A stretch of 64,000 bases of DNA from Mucilaginibacter terrigena. Its GTDB lineage: Bacteria; Bacteroidota; Bacteroidia; Sphingobacteriales; Sphingobacteriaceae. Shown piece after piece: positions 8,213 to 17,656 of this stretch. The stretch spans positions 124,001 through 188,000 of the forward strand of contig NZ_SEWG01000007.1 in the NCBI RefSeq assembly GCF_004168255.1, read 5' to 3'. A program made the translations under genes and the position numbers. How positions within the stretch are numbered: the first letter of the stretch is position 1; each line of letters opens with the position of its first letter. The notes beneath the pieces are model-generated. The model was not told the DNA's origin, made no database searches, and was given only the letters and a program-made list of their open reading frames with translations.

Positions 8213-9170
8213 AAAATTTCAGTTTAAAAACAAATACCGAACCTATAATGGCAGGGATAATAAGGTTTATCAGCCATATGGATGATACCGCTGCAATAAT
8301 AGCTATTTGCTGGTTGGTTACATATAAAAATAAATGCATGGCGGTAAAGCTGCGTACGCCGATGTCAAGCAGGTCTAACGATGGCATGGCCGATTGAATG
8401 AACAGGAAAACAAATACAGTCATCATCATGCTGTAAAACGGGATGCCGGGCAGCAGCAGGTGTATCACTAAATAATATTGCAGCGAGAATACAAAAAAGC
8501 GTGCCAGGCTGTATCCAAAAACTACCCAAAGCTCGTTGGTATTATACCTGCCCATTATATCGAAAAAGCGGTTGTATTTCCTGAGGAATTTGATGCGGTT
8601 AAGCCAGGTAACCAGCCAGCTTATATTGAAATAAAAAAGCAGGAACAGCCCTAAAAAAACAAGGGATAATGCCACTATACCTAAATACAACCACATGTTT
8701 ACAGGTAAGAAATGATAAATGAACCATAACGAAGCAAGGATACCCACCAGGTTAGTTATCACGTTTTGCGCAAATGCACCCACCGCCATGGCAAAAACCC
8801 CGTGTATGCGTTTACGGTTTGGCAGGAACATTACACGGCCGCCATACTCGCCTATTCTATTTGGGGTAAAGATAGCCCAGGTTAGCCCGCAAAAAACGGC
8901 TTCTACAGCCACCCATACCGATATAGCGGTTAATTTTTTTGCCAGGTACTGCCATTTCAGGCTTTCTAAAAACCAATTTAAAACCATCAGCAACACCACA
9001 GCCGATAAGGTATAAATAACCCGGCCGGTGCTTATAACCGCTGTTAATGATTCAAATTGTTTAAGGCTCTCATTTTTGCCCGAAAACTTGTTGTATATAA
9101 ATAAAAAAGCTAAAACAAGTATGGTTGCTTTAATAAGGTGCGAGAATATTTTTTTGGCGGAGGCTGTCAA
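8196..9170 (-). CDS. Lysylphosphatidylglycerol synthase TM region / UPF0104 family membrane protein
   Basis: A 324-residue protein with about eight membrane helices. The motif TPNRIGEYGGRVMFL around residues 100-115 is characteristic of the LPG_synthase_TM (AglD/UPF0104) family, whose members appear as flippases or modifiers of lipid-linked molecules. The usual soluble lysyl-transfer domain of MprF is absent. The start is inferred as TTG 9170, because the first in-frame ATG would delete two helices. It precedes and overlaps the glycosyltransferase gene, which favours a joint role with a lipid-linked sugar; that role is inference. Confidence 0.75.
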   Translation of the reverse strand: MTASAKKIFSHLIKATILVLAFLFIYNKFSGKNESLKQFESLTAVISTGRVIYTLSAVVLLMVLNWFLESLKWQYLAKKLTAISVWVAVEAVFCGLTWAIFTPNRIGEYGGRVMFLPNRKRIHGVFAMAVGAFAQNVITNLVGILASLWFIYHFLPVNMWLYLGIVALSLVFLGLFLLFYFNISWLVTWLNRIKFLRKYNRFFDIMGRYNTNELWVVFGYSLARFFVFSLQYYLVIHLLLPGIPFYSMMMTVFVFLFIQSAMPSLDLLDIGVRSFTAMHLFLYVTNQQIAIIAAVSSIWLINLIIPAIIGSVFVFKLKFFDRTA

Positions 9171-9458
9171 TCTTAAAATTTGTACAATGTTACAAAAAGC
9201 AAGTTAAAAGCCGGGAAGCAATAAGGCTGTATGCGATAGATATTTTATCCATGCTTGTAAAATGTGATAGCAGTATTGGTAAGTTATGCAAATTACAATA
9301 TTCAGATGGTTTTGTTTAACATGGGAATTTTTAGATGCAATAAGCGTTATGTATTGCATGTGGCTTAGATCTAAAAAGTATTTTATCTGTTACAATATTC
9401 AATTGATCGCGGCAAATCCATACCGAATAGCGATATTTCTAAACTAAAACTGATAACG

Positions 9459-10679
9459 ATGATCTTACAAAAGAATGCCTTTTTGCTGGCCTTAAGTTTT
9501 TGTGCTGCAATTACGGCTTGTAACGCGGCAACACCCGTACAGCGCGATACCACGCTGCCCCCTGTAGAAACACAAACCCCCAACAGCACTTATAAACCGG
9601 CTTTTAAAGGCCAAACCCGCATAGGCGGTGTAAAAACCAAAACACCGGTTGTGGTAAGCATTATCAACAGCCAGTTAAAAAATCCCTGGGGCATTCATGT
9701 ACTGCCTGACGGCCGTTTCCTGGTGACCGAAAAAGCCGGCACCATGCGCATTTTAAAGGCAACCGGCGAATTTGACAAACAGATAGCCGGTTTACCTGCC
9801 ATCTTATTTCGCGGCCAGGGTGGTTTGCTTGATGTTATCATCGACCCTGCATTTGCTGCAAACCGAATGATCTATTGGGGATATGCCGAACAAGCGGAGG
9901 GCGGATCCTTACTGGCAATAGCCAAAGGCAGGTTATCGGCAGATGAAAGCAAACTGGAGAACGTAACTGTAATATACCGGGCCAGGCCTGCTTATAAAGG
10001 CACTTTACAATATGGTTGCCGCATTGTATTTGATAAACAGGGTAACCTTTTTGTAAGTACCGGCGAACGCAGCGGCAACGATATCCGCATGAAGGCGCAG
10101 GACCTGAGCGCGGGCATTGGCAAGATAATTCATATCACCAAAACAGGCAAAGCCGTGGCGGGAGGCCCTTTTGCCGGGAAAGCCAATGCGCTGCCCGAGG
10201 TTTATGCATACGGCATCCGCAACCCGGATGGTTTGGCCTGGAACCCGGCAACAGGCGAACTCTGGGAAGCCGAGTTTGGCCCGCGCGGGGGCGACGAGAT
10301 CAACATTATTAAACCCGGCAATAATTATGGCTGGCCGGTGGTTACCTATGGCATAGAATACAGCGGCGAAAAGGTAGGCGACGGTATACAGCAAAAAGAA
10401 GGTGTTACCCAACCCATTTATTATTGGGACCCAACCATATCGCCGGGTGGTATCACTTTTTATACAGGCAATATAGCCGAGTGGAAGAATAACCTTTTTG
10501 TTGGCGGCTTAAGCGGCGCGCATATTGCCAGGCTGATAATCAGGAACAATAAAGTGGTAGGCGAAGAGCGTTTGCTGCGCGATAAAAACGAACGCTGGCG
10601 AGCCCTTGTAACCGGTAAAGACGGCGCTTTATACGGCCTGACCGATAGTGGGAAATTGTATAGAATAGCGAAGAAATAA
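9459..10679 (+). CDS. PQQ-dependent sugar dehydrogenase, lipoprotein
   Basis: A 406-residue exported protein. The N-terminal signal ends in ITAC, a lipobox that would put the lipid on Cys21 and anchor it in a membrane. The remainder is a six-bladed beta-propeller of the soluble aldose sugar dehydrogenase type: NPWGIHVLPDGRFLVTEK near 70, RGQGGLLDV near 115, YGIRNPDGLAWN near 250, LWEAEFGPRGGDEIN and PGNNYGWP near 270-290. The family oxidises sugars with pyrroloquinoline quinone in the periplasm. PQQ synthesis genes are not in the window. It has its own strong terminator and lies alone after a 290-base spacer. Confidence 0.88.
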   Translation: MILQKNAFLLALSFCAAITACNAATPVQRDTTLPPVETQTPNSTYKPAFKGQTRIGGVKTKTPVVVSIINSQLKNPWGIHVLPDGRFLVTEKAGTMRILKATGEFDKQIAGLPAILFRGQGGLLDVIIDPAFAANRMIYWGYAEQAEGGSLLAIAKGRLSADESKLENVTVIYRARPAYKGTLQYGCRIVFDKQGNLFVSTGERSGNDIRMKAQDLSAGIGKIIHITKTGKAVAGGPFAGKANALPEVYAYGIRNPDGLAWNPATGELWEAEFGPRGGDEINIIKPGNNYGWPVVTYGIEYSGEKVGDGIQQKEGVTQPIYYWDPTISPGGITFYTGNIAEWKNNLFVGGLSGAHIARLIIRNNKVVGEERLLRDKNERWRALVTGKDGALYGLTDSGKLYRIAKK

Positions 10680-10690
10680 TTTAGATACCC

Positions 10691-10717
10691 AAGGCTGATG
10701 TTTCATCAGCCTTTTTT
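10691..10717 (+). terminator. Rho-independent terminator after the sugar dehydrogenase
   Basis: Perfect 10-bp stem AAGGCTGATG / CATCAGCCTT with a three-base loop and a run of six T, starting 12 bases after the stop codon. Confidence 0.9.
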
Positions 10718-10740
10718 GTTGCACATGGTTTTCAAAGCAA

Positions 10741-10855
10741 TCGCCCGGCTCCGGCCGGGTGATGACTATTTGTAGGCCTCTGGCCGCCTGGTTGATAATT
10801 TTAAGACTGCGGCGGGACGCCGTGTAATATTGATCGCTCGGCCGGAGCCGGGCGA
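10741..10855. repeat. GC-rich inverted repeat with 19-bp arms
   Basis: TCGCCCGGCTCCGGCCGGG at 10741-10759 is matched by its reverse complement at 10837-10855 with a single mismatch. The interior holds smaller GC-rich palindromic pieces. Short reading frames in this stretch are by-products of the symmetry. Confidence 0.75.
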
Positions 10856-10864
10856 CTGCAATAG

Positions 10865-11080
10865 AGCCCATCATATATCAAAGGAGTTATCGGGCAGCTT
10901 AAATTCCCTCCTTGGGAAAGGGGTGCGATGGCCTGTGTTGTGGCAGGGAGGGGTTTATAAGCTAAGTATATCGCATAAACCCCTCCCTACAGCCTCCCGT
11001 AGGGAAGGAATCGCTCAGTCCAACGACTTTAATTTAATCCTGTCTATTCATGGGCTATACCCTTGGGAGGGAATCATATG
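10865..11080. repeat. Composite palindrome with CCCTCC motifs
   Basis: AGGGAGGGGTTTAT at 10945-10958 is the perfect reverse complement of 10975-10988. Outer pieces also pair (AGCCCAT at 10866-10872 with ATGGGCT near 11050) and CTCC-rich boxes recur at both ends. With the preceding element it fills the 550-base gap between the sugar dehydrogenase and the helicase; I see no gene here. Confidence 0.65.
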
Positions 11081-11230
11081 ATTATTTAAACATGAAATGG
11101 TGGCAGTATTGTGTCACCATTTAAACCTTTTGATACCTGATTATGAGGCATTTACAAAAAAGCATGCTGCATGCGCAAACGTGAACGTGAACATTTTGGG
11201 CGCGTATTGGCCCCAGGTTTGCATGTATGG

Positions 11231-14131
11231 TTACCCCAATATCTCCTTAATATCCTCTGCCGTAAGCGACTTAATGAAACTGTCTTCGGTGGTGATAAGG
11301 GCGCGGGCAACGCTTAGTTTGCGCTGCTGCAGTGCCAGGATCTTTTCTTCAACCGTATCTTTGGTGATGAATTTATAAATGAAAACGTTTTTGGTTTGGC
11401 CGATGCGATGCGTACGGTCTATGGCCTGCTGCTCTACCGCCGGGTTCCACCATGGGTCAAGTATAAAAACGTAGTCGGCTTCGGTAAGGTTAAGGCCAAC
11501 ACCCCCCGCTTTTATCGAAATGAGGAACACCCTTGTCCTGGCATCCTCCTGGAACTGCTTAACCACATCGCCCCGGTTTTGGGTACTGCCATCCAGGTAA
11601 ACGTAAGGGATATCCTCTTTATCAAAATGGTTGCGGTATATGCTAAGCTGTTTTACAAACTGCGAAAAAATAAGCACCTTATGCCCGCCATCCAAAACAT
11701 TGGTAAGCGTGTGGGTAACATTCTCGAACTTGCCGCTGTCGCCTTCGTATTCCGCATCTATCATGGCCGGGTGGTTGGCTATTTGCCGCAGTTTTATCAG
11801 TCCCTGTAACACCTGGATTTGGGTTTTGGCGTAGGTGCCGTCCTCAATACTGCGCAGCAACTCGTTTCGGTATTCCGATTTTACCTTGTCGTACACCTCG
11901 GCCTGCTCTTCGCTCATCTTGCAATAAAAAAGGTTCTCGGTTTTGGGCGGCAACTCGGTTGCTACCTGCTCCTTGGTACGGCGCAGTACAAATGGTTTGA
12001 TGATAGCCTGTAGCTTGCGGGCTTTCTCTTCATCCTTTTTCTTTTCTATCGGCGTTACAAACTCGTTCTGGAAAAACTGCTGCGCGCCCAATAAGCCGGG
12101 GTTGATGAACGACATTTGGGTCCACAGATCATTAACCGAGTTTTCTACCGGTGTACCGCTCAGGATCAATTTAAACCTGGATTTTAGCTGCCTTACCGAT
12201 TGGAACGATTTTGACGACGGGTTTTTGATGTTCTGGCTTTCGTCCAATATCACATAATCAAAAAAGTAGGCCTTAAACATTTCAATATCTATCCGGCTGA
12301 TGCCATAGGTAGTTATCACCACATCGTAATTGGCAAACACTTCTGCCGATTTGTAGCGGAACGCCCCCGTATGCACCATTAGCCTCAACTGCGGGGCGAA
12401 CTTTTTGGCCTCGTTTAGCCAGTTATATATCAGCGAGGTGGGCATAATTACCAGCGAGGTAGCCTTGCTACCGGCCTCTTCGGTATCTTCCTTGTGCTTT
12501 TGCAGCAAGGCAAGGGTTTGTATGGTTTTACCCAGGCCCATATCATCGGCCAGGCAGCCGCCAAAGTGGTACTCCTTTAAAAAGTGAAACCAGTTGTAAC
12601 CCGCCTTTTGGTAAGGGCGCAGGTGGCCTACAAAATTAAGCGGCATGGGCACATCTTCGGTTTCTTCAAAATCGGTAAGCTTTTGCAGTTTACGGTTCAT
12701 GGCCACCTCGGCCATTTCGCCGCCCGACAGGTCGTTCACTAAACCAATGTGGTGCCTGCGCAGTTTCAGGTGGTCGCCGCCCTCGGCAAAATGCAACAGG
12801 TTACCATATTGCGAAAACCAGCTTTCGGGGATAACCGCTATCTCGCCGGATGGCAGCACAAATTCTTTTTTATGGTTAAGGATATGGTTTTTTAACTGGA
12901 TAAAAGGGATCCGGTATGGCCCAAAGTAAACTACGGCGTTAATATCAAACCAGTCGTTATTTTCGCTTATCTCCAGGTCTATTTTAGTATTGCCAAATAC
13001 ATAGCGCTTTTGTCCGTCGGGCTGTTCCAATTCAAAGCCTTTTTCTATCAGTTCGTCGTGGTGCTGGTTAAGCCATTCAAAAACGGGGAAGGAACGGTCG
13101 CCACCCTCATCGTGCGCGGCAACCTCCAGGTTCTGGAACAGCGACGATACGGTTTTTAACCCCATCGCTTCCAACTGCTGCAGTTTCCCTTTTTCCCATG
13201 CAACCGAGCGCTTAATACGATGAAAGAGATAGTCGTTGCCGGTGCGTTCCATCCGCACCGATACATGCCTGCCATCCCCGTAAGGGAAAATATAACCCGC
13301 GTATTTAAAATATAATTGCAGCTGCGAGGTGCCGCCTTCAACATATATTGGTTTTACAAAAGCTGTTGCGTCATACTTTTCGGTGTTGATGGTAAAGCCC
13401 TCGGCGTAAACGTTATGCTTCTCTATCAGCGGGGCAACAAATTTTTCGAAGTACGATTGTTCCGATGATTTTGGGATGGATATAAATCGTTTGTTCAAAA
13501 AGGGCTGCAGCTTTTTTCCTTCTATCTCCTTATCAAAATAGTAAAGGGTATCGTCAAGCAGCATCCAGGCGGGGTGGTTGCAGATCACCTCGGCATCTTT
13601 AAACATAAACTCGATGCGCATGCCCTGGTATTTGATAGTAGGGAAATATCTGATTTCTTCTTCGCTGCGGCGGAAGTGGAATAGCACCGAAGCCGGCTCA
13701 TCAGCAATATGCAGCTTGCGCCCGGCCGGATAGCCCTCCTTGCTCATCAGGTAGATCTGCTTTTTACCGCTGCCTATTAAAGCCAGGGCCTCTACCAGTT
13801 TTTTTTCAATTTTTGGCCGGATGGTATCAAAAAGCTGGTCGTTAAACACCTTGGCAAAAAACTCGAACGGCCGGATAGGTTTCTTGTAGAATTTTTTGAT
13901 AATGTTCCCCTGTTCGATATCTTCTAAAACTTTAATAAGCTTGCGGTCGGTATCGTCAATACAATGTGCAAACTCTTCGGCCGTGTTACTGAATAAGCGC
14001 TGATGGGTAAAAGAAAACTCACCGTTGGGGTTTAGCTGCACAATGTGCGGCTCTATAACGTACGACAGGTAATCGTGCCGGGCAATGGCATAAATAATTT
14101 GGCAAGGCTTACTGCTGTCTACGCGTAACAT
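11231..14131 (-). CDS. SNF2-family DEAD/DEAH-box helicase
   Basis: A 966-residue protein. The first 450 residues are an N-terminal region without recognisable enzymatic motifs, as common in bacterial SNF2 proteins. The ATPase follows: DDMGLGKTIQTLALL near residue 530 (Walker A), DESQNIKN near 625 (motif II, DESQ instead of DEAH), LSGTPVENS near 655, and in the second lobe SIKAGGVGLNLTEADYV and QAIDRTHRIGQTKNV near 890-920 (motifs V and VI). These proteins move along DNA to remodel protein-DNA complexes. No restriction or defence partners lie next to it, so a general transcription or repair role is the cautious reading. ATG 14131 is the start. Confidence 0.9.
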   Translation of the reverse strand: MLRVDSSKPCQIIYAIARHDYLSYVIEPHIVQLNPNGEFSFTHQRLFSNTAEEFAHCIDDTDRKLIKVLEDIEQGNIIKKFYKKPIRPFEFFAKVFNDQLFDTIRPKIEKKLVEALALIGSGKKQIYLMSKEGYPAGRKLHIADEPASVLFHFRRSEEEIRYFPTIKYQGMRIEFMFKDAEVICNHPAWMLLDDTLYYFDKEIEGKKLQPFLNKRFISIPKSSEQSYFEKFVAPLIEKHNVYAEGFTINTEKYDATAFVKPIYVEGGTSQLQLYFKYAGYIFPYGDGRHVSVRMERTGNDYLFHRIKRSVAWEKGKLQQLEAMGLKTVSSLFQNLEVAAHDEGGDRSFPVFEWLNQHHDELIEKGFELEQPDGQKRYVFGNTKIDLEISENNDWFDINAVVYFGPYRIPFIQLKNHILNHKKEFVLPSGEIAVIPESWFSQYGNLLHFAEGGDHLKLRRHHIGLVNDLSGGEMAEVAMNRKLQKLTDFEETEDVPMPLNFVGHLRPYQKAGYNWFHFLKEYHFGGCLADDMGLGKTIQTLALLQKHKEDTEEAGSKATSLVIMPTSLIYNWLNEAKKFAPQLRLMVHTGAFRYKSAEVFANYDVVITTYGISRIDIEMFKAYFFDYVILDESQNIKNPSSKSFQSVRQLKSRFKLILSGTPVENSVNDLWTQMSFINPGLLGAQQFFQNEFVTPIEKKKDEEKARKLQAIIKPFVLRRTKEQVATELPPKTENLFYCKMSEEQAEVYDKVKSEYRNELLRSIEDGTYAKTQIQVLQGLIKLRQIANHPAMIDAEYEGDSGKFENVTHTLTNVLDGGHKVLIFSQFVKQLSIYRNHFDKEDIPYVYLDGSTQNRGDVVKQFQEDARTRVFLISIKAGGVGLNLTEADYVFILDPWWNPAVEQQAIDRTHRIGQTKNVFIYKFITKDTVEEKILALQQRKLSVARALITTEDSFIKSLTAEDIKEILG

Positions 14132-14346
14132 TAAATTCTTAGGTAAAAAATTAATGAAAGCTACATCAGCAAAAAATTCAAACGTAAACAGAATTTATAG
14201 CAACTGGAAGGGTTTTTAATAATAATTATCAACACCCCATTATAAACTAATTAGCGCAGGCGCAATTACCCATAAAAATAGTTTGAGCGCCAGGGATTGC
14301 TATAGCCGGTTAGCCTGCAACCTTTTACCATTTCATCTATCGGGGG
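14132..14346. other. Intergenic, nothing recognised
   Basis: AT-rich 215-base spacer between two minus-strand genes; it should carry the helicase promoter downstream of the TPR gene. No hairpin or clean promoter box seen. Confidence 0.4.
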
Positions 14347-15750
14347 CTACTTTGTATACCGGTTTATAATATCGATGATCACCTTGTTCTCCTGCAACTG
14401 CGGCAGGTAATCAAACAGGATATAATGTTTCTCCGGGTCGGATGCCAGGGCCATTTCCAGGTAGTTCAGGGCTTCGTTGTATTCGCCTTTTGCAAACAGG
14501 TAAGCTACCATACGATAGTACAGCTCGGCAGCATCCGGGTTATTTTTAATGGCCTGCGATATCACCTCGATGGCATCTTTAAGCCTTTTTTGCTCATATA
14601 ATATGGATGAATAATCCAGCCAGGCATCCACATCAAGCGGGTTAAGTTCTACCACCTTTTCGTATGCGTTCTCGGCTTCGGTCATGTGGCCCAGCTTGTA
14701 CTCGGCATCGGCAATGGCAAACCAATAATCGGCGTTGGCAATATCAAGGTCAAGGGCTTTTTTGTAAAAGTGCAAGGCTTCAAAATAGCGCTCTTCAAAA
14801 TCTAAGGTTACCCCAATACCAAACCAGGCATCGGCCAGCTTAGGGTCCATCTTAACCGATTTTTTATAGAACGACCGCGCCTCGTCCATCTGCTCCAGCT
14901 TTTCGTAACACTCGCCTATGGCACAATAAGTATCGGCATTAGGCTGCTCGTATTCAAACGTCTGGCGATATACCTCAATCGCTTCGGCATACTTCTCAAG
15001 GTTAACCAGGGCGTTACCTTTGTTAAAGTAGGCCGATGCAAAGCTGTCTTTGATCAGGATGGCGTAATCGTAAGCATCGATAGCTTTTTCGAACAGGCTA
15101 AGTTTGGTATAGGCGTTACCCAGGTTATACCAGGCGGCGTAGCTGTAAGGCTCGTTATCAATATACTGCTGGTAAAACTGAACGCTCTCCTCCTGGTTAT
15201 CCAAAACATCGTAGCAAAAGGCCAGTTCGTACAGGGCGTCCTGGTTTTCCATATTTTGTTTTAAGCAAAGCTTAAGGTAGGTAATGGCGGTATCGTAATC
15301 GCCCATGTTTTGGTAAACGTAGGCAATGTGCAGTAGTATCTCGTCTGTTTCTTCGGCCAGGTCAAGCGCCTTTTCGTAATTCTCTAAGGCCTCGGCGTTG
15401 CGTTCCATACTCTCGTACAGGTTACCACGAATGATGTAAATATCGGCATCGCTGGCTTCCAGCATGGCGGCCTTATCAAGGGCGGCGAATGCCTCGCTCG
15501 CACGATTGGTGACAACCAATAACTGGGCTTGTTTTATCAGGAACACAGCGGCAAACGGGTGCTGGTTACGGGCATACTCTGATACCTGCAGGGCTTTTGC
15601 CGGGTCGTTCTTTTCTATGTAGTAGTCTATAATGTTCTCGAACGCCTGCGCGTCAAAAAAGTACTGATCATGATTGCGGATCATCTCTTCGTACCGTTCT
15701 ACCGAAAACTTTGGATCTTCGGTAAAACCAAATTCAAATTCTTCTTCCAT
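14347..15750 (-). CDS. Tetratricopeptide repeat protein
   Basis: A 467-residue acidic protein made almost entirely of about twelve TPR units; clear examples are AAWYNLGNAYTKLSLFEKAI, SAYFNKGNALVNLEKYAEAI and ADAWFGIGVTLDFEERYFEA. There is no signal peptide or membrane segment, so it should be cytosolic. TPR arrays bind other proteins; the partner is unknown. It lies upstream of the SNF2 helicase in the same direction with a 215-base gap, so co-transcription is uncertain. It is divergent from the aldehyde dehydrogenase. Confidence 0.88.
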   Translation of the reverse strand: MEEEFEFGFTEDPKFSVERYEEMIRNHDQYFFDAQAFENIIDYYIEKNDPAKALQVSEYARNQHPFAAVFLIKQAQLLVVTNRASEAFAALDKAAMLEASDADIYIIRGNLYESMERNAEALENYEKALDLAEETDEILLHIAYVYQNMGDYDTAITYLKLCLKQNMENQDALYELAFCYDVLDNQEESVQFYQQYIDNEPYSYAAWYNLGNAYTKLSLFEKAIDAYDYAILIKDSFASAYFNKGNALVNLEKYAEAIEVYRQTFEYEQPNADTYCAIGECYEKLEQMDEARSFYKKSVKMDPKLADAWFGIGVTLDFEERYFEALHFYKKALDLDIANADYWFAIADAEYKLGHMTEAENAYEKVVELNPLDVDAWLDYSSILYEQKRLKDAIEVISQAIKNNPDAAELYYRMVAYLFAKGEYNEALNYLEMALASDPEKHYILFDYLPQLQENKVIIDIINRYTK

Positions 15751-15938
15751 TCAAGTTTATTTGCAGAACACCATATTTACCCGGCGGATGTTTATCCGCA
15801 AGGCTTAAACATGAGTTCAAATTACAATAATAAGCATCCTCAATGCAATTAAGTTTTCAACATACAAACATTATTAAACAAGCGTTAATACAAATGGCTG
15901 ATAATAAATGTAAAGCATTTTAGCCGGCAGGCGATGAG

Positions 15939-15972
15939 TTGAAGATAATTGCCCTAAAGATTTTTACCTTTG
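15939..15972 (+). promoter_or_regulatory. Promoter of the aldehyde dehydrogenase gene
   Basis: TACCTTTG at 15965-15972 fits the Bacteroidota -7 box, with TTG at 15939-15941 in the -33 region, 23 bases away. The box covers an in-frame TTG, showing that this TTG is not the start codon. Confidence 0.6.
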
Positions 15973-15987
15973 ACAAAAGTACCAATT

Positions 15988-17529
15988 ATGAGCTTAGCAA
16001 TAAAAGATATTCTTGATCATTTACATATAAACGACATTAACGATGCGTTTAGTACTGGCAATCAATGGGGTAGCAGCGCCAATGCTGTTACAAAAGATAT
16101 TGTATCGCCAACCGATGGTAAAAAAATAGCATCGGTAAAATATGCTACCGCGGATGAGTATAATGCGGTTATTGAAACGGCTAAAAAAGCCTTTAAAACC
16201 TGGCGACAAGTGCCGGCCCCAAAACGCGGCGAAATAGTGCGCCAGATAGGCGAATTGCTGCGCGAAAATAAAAAACAGCTGGGTACGCTGGTATCCTACG
16301 AAATGGGCAAAAGCCTGCAGGAAGGTTACGGCGAGGTGCAGGAGATGATAGACATATGCGATTTTGCCGTTGGACTTAGCCGCCAGCTATATGGCCTCAC
16401 CATGCACAGCGAACGCCCCGAGCACCGAATGTACGAGCAGTACCACCCGCTGGGGATAATTGGCATAATATCGGCATTTAACTTCCCGGTTGCGGTATGG
16501 AGCTGGAACGCTGCGCTGGCCTGGGTTTGCGGCGATGTTTGCATCTGGAAACCATCCGAAAAAACACCTTTAACGGCCATTGCCTGCCAGCATATAGCGC
16601 AGGAAGTTTTTAAACGTAATAATATTGAAGAAGGCGTAAGCTGCCTGGTAATTGGCGACCGCCAGATTGGCGAACTGATGAGCAACGATACGCGTGTGCC
16701 GCTGGTATCGGCAACAGGGTCTACCCGTATGGGCAAGGCGGTTAGCGCCGCGGTTGGCGCAAGGCTTGGCAAAAGCCTGTTAGAGCTTGGCGGCAACAAT
16801 GCCATTATCATCACCGAAAATGCCGACCTGGATATGTCGCTCATAGGCGCGGTATTTGGCGCGGTGGGCACAGCAGGGCAGCGTTGTACCAGCACCCGCA
16901 GACTGATCATCCATGAGAGTGTTTACGAGGCGTTTAAACAAAAATTGGTTAGCGCCTATGGCCAGATAAAAATTGGCGACCCGCTGGATGAGAACAACCA
17001 CATGGGCCCGCTTATTGACCAGGACGCGGTAGCTTTGTATCTCGATTCTATCGAGAAATGCAAGGCCGAAGGTGGCAGGTTTGTTGTTGAAGGCGGTAAG
17101 CTGGAAGGCGGGGCCTATTCATCGGGCTGTTATGTGAAGCCCTGTATTGCAGAGGTAGAGAATCACTTTAAAATAGTACAGCACGAAACTTTTGCCCCTA
17201 TCCTTTATTTAATAAAATACTCGGACCTTGATGAAGCTATCGAACTGCAGAACGGTGTGCCGCAGGGCCTGTCATCGGCTATTATGACCAATAACCTGCG
17301 CGAAGCAGAAACTTTCCTTTCATACGCGGGTTCTGATTGCGGCATTGCCAACGTTAACATCGGTACTTCGGGTGCCGAAATAGGCGGCGCCTTTGGGGGC
17401 GAAAAAGAAACCGGCGGCGGCCGTGAGAGCGGAAGCGACGCATGGAAAGTATATATGAGGCGCCAAACCAATACTATAAACTATTCTAAAACGTTGCCTT
17501 TAGCGCAGGGTATTAAATTCGACTTGTAA
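15988..17529 (+). CDS. ALDH7-type aldehyde dehydrogenase (aminoadipate-semialdehyde/piperideine-6-carboxylate type)
   Basis: A 513-residue NAD(P)-dependent dehydrogenase. Numbering from ATG 15988: Cys300 in GQRCTSTRRL is the catalytic nucleophile, the general-base glutamate lies in LELGGNNAIII near residue 267, and the cofactor loop SATGSTRMGK is near 245. The ISAFNFPVAVWSWN segment and the C-terminal FGGEKETGGGRESGSDAW are typical of the ALDH7 (antiquitin) group, which oxidises the semialdehyde in lysine breakdown. That substrate is inferred from the family only; no lysine pathway genes are nearby. ATG 15988 is preferred over TTG 15970 because the latter falls in the promoter box. Confidence 0.88.
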   Translation: MSLAIKDILDHLHINDINDAFSTGNQWGSSANAVTKDIVSPTDGKKIASVKYATADEYNAVIETAKKAFKTWRQVPAPKRGEIVRQIGELLRENKKQLGTLVSYEMGKSLQEGYGEVQEMIDICDFAVGLSRQLYGLTMHSERPEHRMYEQYHPLGIIGIISAFNFPVAVWSWNAALAWVCGDVCIWKPSEKTPLTAIACQHIAQEVFKRNNIEEGVSCLVIGDRQIGELMSNDTRVPLVSATGSTRMGKAVSAAVGARLGKSLLELGGNNAIIITENADLDMSLIGAVFGAVGTAGQRCTSTRRLIIHESVYEAFKQKLVSAYGQIKIGDPLDENNHMGPLIDQDAVALYLDSIEKCKAEGGRFVVEGGKLEGGAYSSGCYVKPCIAEVENHFKIVQHETFAPILYLIKYSDLDEAIELQNGVPQGLSSAIMTNNLREAETFLSYAGSDCGIANVNIGTSGAEIGGAFGGEKETGGGRESGSDAWKVYMRRQTNTINYSKTLPLAQGIKFDL

Positions 17530-17534
17530 GCAAT

Positions 17535-17624
17535 AAGCCCCACCCAAACCCTCCCCGAAAGGGAGGGCTTTTAAAAAAATCAGATTAAAGTCTCCCCTAC
17601 CGGGGGAGATTTAGAGGGGGCTTT
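17535..17624. repeat. CCCTCC/GGGAGG intergenic repeat, may act as terminator
   Basis: Two GC-rich hairpins, CCCTCCCC GAAA GGGAGGG followed by CTTTT, and TCTCCCC / GGGGGAGA, framed by an outer AAGCCCC / GGGGCTT pairing. It lies just after the dehydrogenase stop. Related sequences recur at 28910, 29777 and 44505. Confidence 0.7.
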
Positions 17625-17656
17625 AATGAATAAATTATAAAAACGATTATTAAAAT

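Noticed and set aside
10629-11081. Opposed small reading frames with similar PEPGDC peptides
   Set aside because: They read the two arms of one inverted repeat; there is no codon bias, start context or homology.
15970-15987. TTG start six codons upstream for the aldehyde dehydrogenase
   Set aside because: The TTG is part of a TACCTTTG promoter box, and family alignment starts at the following ATG.
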